Shown here: positions 15,803 through 24,900 of the stretch, one piece after another
Numbering within the stretch: the first letter of the stretch is position 1
Layout: each line of letters opens with the position of its first letter
Assembly: GCA_022072055.1 (NCBI GenBank)
Contig: JAJVIK010000013.1
Coordinates: 62,001-126,000, forward strand
From: a bacterium
Lineage (GTDB): Bacteria > Hinthialibacterota > Hinthialibacteria > OLB16
Direction: 5' to 3'
Length of the DNA: 64,000 nucleotides
The notes under the pieces: generated by a model
The model's input: the letters and a program-made list of their open reading frames with translations, nothing else
What the model was told of the DNA's origin: nothing
Database searches by the model: none
Program-made: the position numbers and the translations under genes

Positions 15803-17893
15803 ATGGCGCAACTCCCACCGTTAGACGCATCGCAGGAGGCTTTCTGTAAATCCGGTTCTGGGAATATCCGTCTCCTCGCGCCCGCAGGCTGCGGAAAGAC
15901 GCACTCGCTCCTTTGGAGATGTCTCCACCTCGCGGATAGCGCCGACAACGAAAAGACCCGCTTCCTTATCTTCACCTTCACTCGTGCGGCGCGGGACGAG
16001 CTTCGCGACAGGATCAAGCGTGATAAGGCATTCGCAGGAATCGCCCCCATGACCTCAATCACTACACTGAATTCGTGGGGCTTCCGCAGGCTGAAGAGCA
16101 ATCTGCATAACCCAAAGCTTGCGGTCGAAGGCGCTCAAAGATACATGTGCCTCAACAACATCCTCCAGCCAGTGTGGATGAAGTACGACCGCATTCGAGA
16201 TTTGCTGGAGGACAGTCGTCGGAGAAATCAGGCCTCCCGGGTAATCATGGATTTAATCGACAAACTCAAGACCCTTGGATTCCGGCACGATCAGATTCGA
16301 GATACCGGGTATTTCACCACGCACACAGATTGGCTTGCTAAGGCCGGGATGGGGAACCATGTCAAGGCGCTCTTTCAGCAGCTTCTTGACCTCGAACTTC
16401 TCCGAGACGACAAGGATGTACTGAAGGCCGTCACGAGACACTTCCTTAATTTCTGGCGTGAGGCGTGTGATCACATGTACAGGTCGGCCTTCATCACGCT
16501 TGAAGATCAGAAATACTGGCCGTGGGTTGAGATCGACCAGCAAGTTGCTGAGGAGAAGTTCCATACAGGAACGGTCCGTTACCATCATGTTCTTGTGGAT
16601 GAGTTTCAGGACATTAACCCTCTCGATCTCAACCTCGTCAGGAGCATTGCGGCTGTCAACAAGGCGACAATCACGATCGTGGGTGATGACGATCAAGCCA
16701 TCTATGAATGGAGAGGCGCCACCCCGTCATTTATCCTGAAGCCGAAGGGATACCTTGAGGGTCCCTTCAAGACGTTCATCCTTGGAACCAACTACCGTTC
16801 CCCGAGGAACATCGTCGAACTCTCCCAAAAGCTGATCGCCCATAATCGGCGTCGCGAAGCTAAGGAAGTCCGGCCCGCTGGTGGGGGGAACGCGAAGGTT
16901 GACGTGGTGGGTGTTGCGAACATCAGCGAAAGCGTTGATTTCGTACTGAATACCGTTCGCAACTTGTTGAAGGGAGGCGATTGCCGAAACGTTGCTATTA
17001 TCGGTCGCAAACGTAGTCAGATCATCCCTTACCAGATCGTCTTTGCGGGAGAGAGCATTCCTTTCTATGCGGCCGAAGATCTCCAGGTGTTCTTGAGTGA
17101 TGCCTTCAATGAGCTGAAAGGAATGCTCGCCATTCGAGCGCGCCTTGATTCCAAATCAATCTACGGCGAAGATCCAATCCATGACCTACTGACGCTTTGC
17201 GACAAGGTCAAACGCTTCCCAATCAGCAAGAAGGACCGTGACACTCTGGCGAAACACCTGAGGCAGGCCAAGCCGAAGAACTTTCGAGAGGCAGCCGTCG
17301 CACTCTTCTCCTACAACGGGCCGCTGAAGGGCGAGAACCTCGGCGGAAGAATGAGCAGTTCCTTTGCGGATGCAATCGGCCACTTCATCAAGGCGGAAAC
17401 TGTTTCTGACTGTCTTCAGGCCATGAGCGAAAACCTTGAGGGTCTGAAGAAGGACTATGGGAAGTCAATTGATGATATTTTTTACACGGAACCGCCTTTC
17501 CTACATCTCAGCGAGTACGCCCAGAGATATAGGAAGGATTACGTGGCCTTTTATGAGGACATCGAGAAGGCCGCTCAGACTCTAGCTCTTGTTCCATCCG
17601 ATGACGAGGAAGAACAGCCTGAGGCAAGTTGGAAGCTCCCGCTCCACCTGATGACCGCATTGCGGGCGAAGGGCAAAGAATTTGATGCCGTGATTATTCT
17701 GGATGCAAACGATGGAATCTGGCCAAGCCGACTATCACAAACCGAGGAAGAGTTGGAACAGGAGCGTCGCGTATTCTATGTTGCCATGACCAGGGCAAGG
17801 AAGAGGCTGACCTTCTTGGTTAACGAGAGGATGTTGAAGGAAGCTGTAGTGCCGACGCCATATCTCGCGGAAATGGGGTTGCTGACGAGGTAG
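15803..17893 (+). CDS. UvrD/Rep-like ATP-dependent DNA helicase
   Basis: A 696-residue superfamily 1 helicase. All the main motifs can be read: Walker A APAGCGKTHS, Ia FTFTRAARDEL, motif II VDEFQDINP, motif III GDDDQAIYEWRGA, motif IV NYRSPRNIVELS, motif V AKGKEFDAVIILDAND, motif VI VFYVAMTRARKRL. It would unwind DNA 3'-5' using ATP. It is shorter and clearly diverged from housekeeping UvrD (for example ALRAKGKEFD in place of the usual TxHxAKGLEF), and its base composition looks lower in GC than its neighbours, hinting at transfer. It sits between the AlbA_2 gene and a small membrane protein, consistent with a defence or repair module. Confidence 0.9.
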   Translation: MAQLPPLDASQEAFCKSGSGNIRLLAPAGCGKTHSLLWRCLHLADSADNEKTRFLIFTFTRAARDELRDRIKRDKAFAGIAPMTSITTLNSWGFRRLKSNLHNPKLAVEGAQRYMCLNNILQPVWMKYDRIRDLLEDSRRRNQASRVIMDLIDKLKTLGFRHDQIRDTGYFTTHTDWLAKAGMGNHVKALFQQLLDLELLRDDKDVLKAVTRHFLNFWREACDHMYRSAFITLEDQKYWPWVEIDQQVAEEKFHTGTVRYHHVLVDEFQDINPLDLNLVRSIAAVNKATITIVGDDDQAIYEWRGATPSFILKPKGYLEGPFKTFILGTNYRSPRNIVELSQKLIAHNRRREAKEVRPAGGGNAKVDVVGVANISESVDFVLNTVRNLLKGGDCRNVAIIGRKRSQIIPYQIVFAGESIPFYAAEDLQVFLSDAFNELKGMLAIRARLDSKSIYGEDPIHDLLTLCDKVKRFPISKKDRDTLAKHLRQAKPKNFREAAVALFSYNGPLKGENLGGRMSSSFADAIGHFIKAETVSDCLQAMSENLEGLKKDYGKSIDDIFYTEPPFLHLSEYAQRYRKDYVAFYEDIEKAAQTLALVPSDDEEEQPEASWKLPLHLMTALRAKGKEFDAVIILDANDGIWPSRLSQTEEELEQERRVFYVAMTRARKRLTFLVNERMLKEAVVPTPYLAEMGLLTR

Positions 17894-17943
17894 AAATTAC
17901 ATCGGACACCAATCACATCATCCTTGACAGGGGGAACCGAAAG

Positions 17944-18195
17944 ATGGTCCATGCAACCAATTATACTCAGCTTCGCAACCTATCCAGGGAAGACCTCATC
18001 CGACTCTACGACGAGTCCGCTGAGCACACGCAGATCGGTCTCGATTTCTTGAGAAGCGAGATTGCCAGGCGTGACTCCGGGGAGCAAACGGAGTCCATAG
18101 TACTCATGACAAAACGGATGCTCTGCCTGACGTACGTGATTGCCTTTATGACTCTGGTCAATGTGATCTGTTCGGTGATTTGTGTGGTCAAGTAG
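17944..18195 (+). CDS. Small single-helix membrane protein
   Basis: An 83-residue protein: a charged N-terminal ~55 residues (TQLRNLSREDLIRLYDESAEHTQIGLDFLRSEIARRDS) and a hydrophobic helix (residues ~59-81, LCLTYVIAFMTLVNVICSVICVV) at the C-terminus. No ribosome-binding site stands out beyond a G/A-rich stretch (gggggaaccgaaag) before the ATG. From memory, small proteins of this build occur beside helicase, methylase and restriction genes, but I cannot check this. It lies 50 bp downstream of the helicase and 50 bp upstream of the methylase remnant, on the same strand. Confidence 0.6.
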   Translation: MVHATNYTQLRNLSREDLIRLYDESAEHTQIGLDFLRSEIARRDSGEQTESIVLMTKRMLCLTYVIAFMTLVNVICSVICVVK

Positions 18196-18245
18196 TGGTC
18201 GAATAGGATAAGAGGCAGGCTGAGAAGACAAGGAAGAATCACCCA

Positions 18246-18836
18246 GTGGACGAACGCACCCTTTTCCCCACCACCCCAGCCGCCACCCCCATCGGCCCCA
18301 TCCGTTGTCTCGGCCAAACCTTCCCCGACGACAACGCTCGGCGGGAGCACTTCCTCGGCGTGTTGCGTGAGAAGCTCAAGGACCCCGAGTTACGCAAGAT
18401 CGAGGGCTTCCCCATCGGGTCGGATGAGGACATCCTCGCGACGTCCGATCCGCCGTACTACACCGCCTGCCCGAACCCTTTTCTTGCGGATCTGGTCCGA
18501 GAGTGGAGCAAATCTCCCTCTCCCTCGATGGGAGAAGGCAGAGGTGAGGGGGGAGGGCAGCCTTACTCCCGTAATCCGCTGGCCATTGATGTCTCCGAAG
18601 GGAAGACCGATCCGCTTTACAAGGCCCACTCCTACCACACCAAGGTTCCGCACAAGGCGATTGCCCCGGCGATTCTCCATTACACCGATCCCGGCGACAT
18701 TGTTCTGGACGGGTTCTGCGGATCGGGGATGACCGGGGTGGCGGCTCAGGTGTGCGCCCACCCCAATCCTGAACTCAAGCAATCGCTGGAACAGGCGCGC
18801 GCGGCGGCTGGGCTGCCCCCCCGTTTTTTCGCTTGA
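18246..18836 (+). pseudogene. Truncated site-specific DNA methylase (beta-class) with embedded repeat
   Basis: Residues 1-95 and 115-185 match the start of a large DNA methylase family: motif IV DPPYYTACPNPFLADLV near 76 and motif I LDGFCGSGMTGVAAQ near 155. Motif IV before motif I is the beta-type order. The frame stops after 196 residues, while relatives I recall are several hundred residues long and continue with the target-recognition and remaining catalytic parts. In addition, about 15 codons near 18514-18558 encode SPSPSMGEGRGEGGG, the translation of an intergenic-type palindrome. The 3' end coincides with the promoter of the next gene. It is most likely a decayed fragment. Confidence 0.75.
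18514..18558. repeat. Palindromic repeat inserted in-frame in a methylase remnant
   Basis: The core tctccc (18521-18526) pairs with gggaga (18532-18537) around a 5-nt loop, with C/T-rich and G/A-rich flanks extending the stem imperfectly. The segment is a multiple of three and leaves the methylase frame open across it. The composition (runs of ctccct and gaggggg) resembles the 955-1045 repeat and dispersed palindromes known from many genomes. Confidence 0.65.
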
Positions 18837-18862
18837 CGACCCCTTTCCCTGGGCCTCATAAT
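18833..18862 (+). promoter_or_regulatory. Predicted sigma-70-type promoter of the giant secreted protein
   Basis: A -35 element TTGACG (18833-18838) and a -10 element CATAAT (18857-18862) are separated by 18 bp. Transcription would start near 18869, about 66 nt before the ATG at 18935. The -35 overlaps the stop region of the methylase remnant. The -10 sits in a perfect inverted repeat (18851-18869). Confidence 0.6.
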
Positions 18863-18869
18863 GAGGCCC
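18851..18869. promoter_or_regulatory. Candidate operator: perfect 9-bp inverted repeat over the -10 element
   Basis: gggcctcat (18851-18859), one central A, atgaggccc (18861-18869). The arms are perfectly complementary and the centre falls on the predicted -10 CATAAT. The position is ideal for a repressor that blocks RNA polymerase. No regulator gene is adjacent. Confidence 0.55.
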
Positions 18870-18934
18870 GCAAGAGGGGAAACCCCTTTCGTCACGCTCT
18901 TTCTTTCAGAACTCACCTCGGGAGGCGTAAACGC

Positions 18935-21900
18935 ATGTTTTTCACCGGGATGCCTGTGATTTCCTCGGACCTTGGGCTGCGGGGCGGCCACACAAACCAA
19001 GCGTCGGGATGGAGTCGCCGGAGGTGGTTTGCAGCCGCTCTCGCCCTGGCCCTGGCGCTCGCCGGAATTCCCGCCACCCATGCCGCGGACACCCCCGCTC
19101 CCCAAGCAGCGCCCAAGACTGAGGCGTGCTGCGAGTCGGGCGCCTGCTCGGCGGTCTGCGATCCCGGATGCCTGGCCAAGTCGGGGGAGTCGGTCCTGGT
19201 CTCCGCCGGAAGCAGCGCGCAAATGCCCCTCCCCGGCCTCTCCGCCGATGAATACTACGGGGTCACGATCTGGTTCCCCGAACTGCGCGGGCTAGCCGAG
19301 GCCGATTCGGTCACGGTCAAGGTCTCGGATGCCTCCGGCGAGGTGGTCTCCAAGGCGCTCCATGGCGGCGACCCGGACCTGTATGTCACCCTCAAACCCC
19401 GCAAGAACGGCGATGGGGTGATCGACTTCTCCGCCGGAATGGCCCTGGCCGGGAAGATTTACCAACTCCGGGCCTCCTGCGCGAAGATGAACCTCGATTC
19501 CGACTCCGGGGTTCTGGTTCAAGCCCACCCCAACTCGGACTGGCGTCACGCCCAAGCGATCGAGCTCGGCAAGCCGGTGTTCGCCACGAACGACGAGCGT
19601 CCCTACATCCCCGCCCTTGGTGGCCCCAAAGAGACCGTCCGCGACCTGTTCGCGGGGGCGCAGTGGTTCACCTTCACTCACGCCGGTCCCAAGCCGGTCC
19701 TGGTCCATTTCCTGATCGACATGCTTGACCGGGATGTCCCGGTGGATGTGGCTATCTTCAAACAGGAAGGGGACAAGCTCGTTCATTATTGGGAAGGCGA
19801 GCCGCGCCATATCCCGGAGCAGTCGACCCCGTTTCACGGTCTCTACAAGTTCGCCCCGCGCGTGATCCGTCCCGGGACCTATTTCGTGCGGACCATGGGG
19901 AACCATCCGGGGTACATCCTCCGCAGCGAAGTGTACCCCCTGCCGCCGTACTCCGATCCGCGCCTGGCGATCCGCGCGGGAATGGATTTCCTGGTGAAGA
20001 AAGGGGATAGCTGGCACGCCAACACCCCCCGTCGCGGGGGGGTGATCCTGCGCGCCAGCAACCCACTGGGCGAAACCCGCCAGTGCATTGCCTGCCACCC
20101 GACCCATTTCACCACGCGTGGGGAACTGATTGCCATCGAGAACGGCTACTCGGTCAAGGCGCGCCCCTCCTTCCAGTTCCTGGTGGAGCGCCTCTACAAC
20201 AACCCGCGCCCGATCTATGGCGACCCGGAGGCCGCCTGGGCGCGGATGATCAGCGCTCCGGGGAGCGTGTTCAGCCGCTTGGCTTACATGGTCAACACCT
20301 TCGAGAAGACCATCAGCCATGAGCAGCGGGTCGGGGCCATCGAACCGATTGGGAACTACCTCCAGATGTTCTGGAAAGGGGTCGAAGAGCCCTACACCGA
20401 CAGCAACGGCAACCTCCCCCGTGTGAGCGGGGTCCAGTACGCCATGCACAGCGCGCTGGTTTTCGAGGAGCTCCATAAGCGCACGGGCAACGAGAATTAC
20501 CTCGCGCTCCGCAAGCAGATGGAAGAGGGGATCATCCAGGTGGAGCCGATCGACCTGATCGACCTGTGTTGGAAGGCGGTCGCGCTGGCCACCTTCGACA
20601 AGGAGAAGCACTCGGAAGCCATCGGGAAGATGGTGGAGGAGATCTTTTCGCACCAAAAGGAGGATGGGACCTGGTCGATGGTTTTCGACACGGAGGTGAC
20701 CCATCACGACTACCACACCGGGACGAACAAGTTGGTGCAGGCCCCCAAGGGGCCCGATGGCAAGGCGCTTTACTCCGAGTTCCAAACCTTCCACGCCATC
20801 TACGCCTTGGCCAAGGCAGGGGTTTCCGCCGAGGACCCGCGTCTCGCCAAGTCCGTGCAGTGGTGCCTCTCCAGGCAATGGCCGCATGGGGGCTGGCAGG
20901 GCAACGCCGACTACAAGAACTTCGACACCCCCTTCCGCGACACCCAGTTCGCGGTGATGGCGCTTTCCGAGCTCTACAAGGGGCCGGGAGCGGATGGCTG
21001 GGAATCCGGGTTCCCCGCCCCACCCAAGGATTTTGACCTGAATGACACCGGGGCGGCCCTTGCGGCGCTGGATCAATACTGGAACGACCCCGGCGCGGAG
21101 GTTCGCCCACGAATCCGCAAGGCCCTAGGGCATCAACAACCGCTGGTTCGCTTCGCGGCCGCCTCGGCGGTCGGACGAATCGCCGACCCGGAGGCGGTCT
21201 CCGACCTGATCAAGCTGCTCGGCGACCCGAGCAAGATGGTCCAGAGGGGCGCGGCTTGGGCGCTGCGTCAGATCGCCACCCGCAGGCTGGTCGGAAACGA
21301 GGAAATCCTGGCCGGACTCAAGTCCACGGATGACCGCACGCGCTGGGGCGCGGCGCGTGTGTTCAACCAGCATTTCCGCTTCCTGGTTGAGAACCAGGCC
21401 ACCCAAGCTGCCTTGGTTGCTCAACTGACCGAGGATCCGGTTCCAAGTATCCGGATGAGCGCGGCGCAGGCCCTTTGGCAGTGGTGGTACTGGGTCAAGA
21501 GCGAGGACTCCAAGGCGGCCATCGAGGATGCTTTTGTCGCCCAAATGGCCAAGGCGGAGCACCCCTGGGTGCGGCGGAACCTGATCGAGGGCTTCCACAA
21601 CATGCAGGACGAAAACGAAGCCTATTTCTACAACAGCTGGACTCGCCAAGTCTATGACGAAACCGATAAGAAGAAGTTAACGGACGGCCATCATCGAGTT
21701 GTTAAGCAGCAGGCCGAGCGAATTGGGAAGATTCTTTCCGAGGGTAACGACCTCCAACGAGATGCCGTTTTGAGAAGCTACTATACCTTCCATTTGCGCG
21801 AGCCGGGTGCGGATCCCGCCCTTGTCGCGGATGTCCCCCTCCCCGAAACCTTCCTTCATCCCGAGCCGACCGACCGAGGTCAGAACACTTGGATCGACGG

Positions 21901-24900
21901 TTATCGGAAGTATGGCGCCTACGATCCGTTGATCATGGGAACCGGCGCCATGGCGGGCATCGGGAATGACCATGCACCCGCGCTCTATTATGAGGAGTCG
22001 GGCCCCGCGGTGGCGAATGGGTTGCTCGCGGTCCTGAACAACGGCTCCCCGATGCTTCAGGGCGCGGTGCTCAAGGCGCTGCGCCATTCGGTGGGAGTCC
22101 CCGCCGATGAGGCCTTCTCGGTCAAACTGATTTCCCTCGCTCTCGGTAACACCCCGGCCAAGGATCCGGCTGAGATTCGAGCGATGGTTCGAGAGCTGCT
22201 CCCGAGTCGAATCACGGATGGCCCGGAGACGCGCAAGGCGCTCGCCGAGGCGATTCGCGCGGGAGCGGATCCCGGACTTGAACTCGCCGAGGCGGTCCTT
22301 GTCGATTCCCGCAACTCGGGGATCGCGGATTCCGCCGAGGTGGCCGCCGCCCTCAAGGAGGGATTCCTTTCCAACCCCAAGGAGGACGCGAAGCTTGCCT
22401 ATTTCCTGGGGTCAATCCTGAATGCCCGCTCGCTTCACTCGGACCCCAAGGTCGCCGAGAGATTTGCTGAGATCGCGGTGTCTTCGCCGGCAGCCTTGCA
22501 AGAAAAGGCGATTCGAGTCCTCCTTCAGGCCCCCACGTTGCTTGCGGCTGGAGATGCGCGAGAAATCCTGGATGAAGGGCTTGCCAAGGCGGATTCCTCG
22601 ACGTTGGTCACGCTACTGAAAGCCTCGGCCTCGCTCGATCCCAAGAAGATCGAGGATGGCGCGGGTGTTTCACTCGCGCTTGGGCTTGTGACCAACGGGC
22701 TGCGTCACGCCAACCCGGCCGTGCGCGGGCAAGCGGTCGAGAGTGTGCGGACCCTCTCGAAGATCCAGAACAACCCCGCCGTGCTCGCCCTGGTGCGGGA
22801 ATTGGGCGCGGATACCGACCCGATGGTTCAACAATCCGCCACCGCTCTGCTCGCCTCCTTCGATTCGAGCGTGACCCTGGCGAAACAGGACATCACTCAA
22901 CTTCTGGACTACCGTTTTTTTGTCGAGAAGGTCCATCCGATCCTGGAGCGTGAAGGGGATGACAAGTCGGCCTGTATCAAGTGCCATTCGAACCACACGG
23001 TCTTCCGCCTGAATCGCCCTGGCCCGGATGGGAAGATCACCGAGGAGCAGCTCCGTCAGAACTATCTCGCCGCCCTCAAGGTGGTCGATCCGGCCTCTCC
23101 CGAGGCAAGCCTGATCCTGATCAAGCCGACCAAGCCCTTCGAGGGCATCGAGCTTCCAGGGTCCTACCTCAAGACCCACGGTGGAAATGTGCGCTGGGCG
23201 GCAAAGAAGGAATCCGAGGACTACCAAACCATCCTCCGTTGGATCCGTGGGGCGCGGGTTGAATCCTCGGAGCCGGTGTTGCTTGCCCTCGCCAAACCCG
23301 ATTCCCAGTCAACGCCCGCAGTTCAAACGACCGCCACAACGGGCGCGGCTCCATCCACGATCGAAGCGGTCGCGGCGGAACTGGTGAAAGGCCTTCCAAC
23401 CTGCCCGGTGATGGAAGGAGAACCGATTGATTTCACCATCCATGTGGCCACCGACGAGGGTCCTGTCTTCTTCTGCTGTGCTGGGTGCTGCAAGAAGTAT
23501 TCGGAGAATCCGGCCAAGTACGCTGAAAAGGTGAAAGCCCAGCGCGCGCAGCTGGCGGCGCTGCCCAAGGTGCAGGTGGCCTGCCCGGTCTCGAAGAAGC
23601 CGGTCGACCCGAATGTGACCTTTGATTGGAACGGGACCAAGGTGGCCTTCTGTTGCGGGGGATGTTGCGGCGAATTTGCCAAGGACCCGACCAAGTTCGC
23701 CTCGGCGCTGGCCAACAGTTACACCTGGCAGGTCTGCTGCCCGCTCACCGGCAAGCCGATTGACCCGAAGATCTTCACCGCGCTGGATGAGGACACGAAT
23801 GTGTACTTCTGTTGCGGCGGGTGTTGCGGCGAGTTCGCCAAGGACCCGGCCAAATTCGCCGACAAACTCCTCGCGCTCGGCCTGAAACTCCCCAAGGAGA
23901 AAGCCAAGGCCGAGAGCGCGGTGGCCGAGGCCCCGCCCGCCCCCGCCGAACCGGCCAAGCAAGAGCCGAAGACTGAGGCTCCCGCCGAGGCCCCAAAGAG
24001 CGAGCCTGAGACCGCCGTGGTCAAGGTGACCTGCCCGGTGAACAAGGGCGCGGCGGTGGACTACGCGATCCACTGCGAGACCGACAACGGCCCGGTCTTC
24101 TTCTGCTGCAAGGGGTGCAAGAAAGCCTTCGCGGAGACCCCGGAGAAGTTCGCCGCGGCGGTCGAGGAGCAGCGCAAGGCGCTGGCGGCGCTGCCCAAGG
24201 TGCAGGTGGCCTGCCCGGTCTCGAAGAAGCCGGTCGACCCGAATGTGACCTTCGATTGGAATGGGACCAAGGTGGCCTTCTGTTGCGGGGGATGTTGCGG
24301 CGAATTTGCCAAGGACCCGACCAAGTTCGCCTCGGCGCTGGCCAACAGTTACACCTGGCAGGTCTGCTGCCCGCTCACCGGCAAGCCGATTGACCCGAAG
24401 ATTTTCACCGCGCTGGATGAGGACACCAATGTCTACTTCTGTTGCGGCGGGTGTTGCGGCGAGTTCGCCAAGGACCCGGCCAAGTTCGCCGACAAGCTCC
24501 TCGCGCTCGGCCTGAAACTCCCCAAGGAGAAAGCCAGGGCCGAGAGCGCGGTGGCCGAGGCCCCGCCCGCCCCCGCCGAACCGGCCAAAGAGGAGCCGAA
24601 GGCTGAGGCTCCCGCCGAGGCCCCAAAGAGCGAGCCTGAGGCCACCATGGTCAAGGTGACCTGCCCGGTGAACAAGGGCGCGGCGGTGGACTACGCGATC
24701 CACTGCGAGACCGACAACGGCCCGGTTTTCTTCTGCTGCAAGGGGTGCAAGAAAGCCTTCGCGGAGAACCCCGGCAAATTCGTTGACTCAGTCTCGGAGC
24801 AGCGGCAACAACTCGGCGGCTTGGAGAAAGTCCAAGTCCTGTGCCCGGTCTCCCTGAAGCCCATCGACCCGGCGGTCACTTTCGAGGAGGATGGGCAACG

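Noticed and set aside
18246-18836. A complete short methylase
   Set aside because: The catalytic domain stops soon after motif I and lacks the remaining parts of the family, so a truncated remnant fits better than a real small enzyme.
19292-21076. About 594-codon antisense open frame inside the giant secreted gene
   Set aside because: It overlaps well-supported domains on the plus strand and shows low-complexity composition with no recognisable motif.
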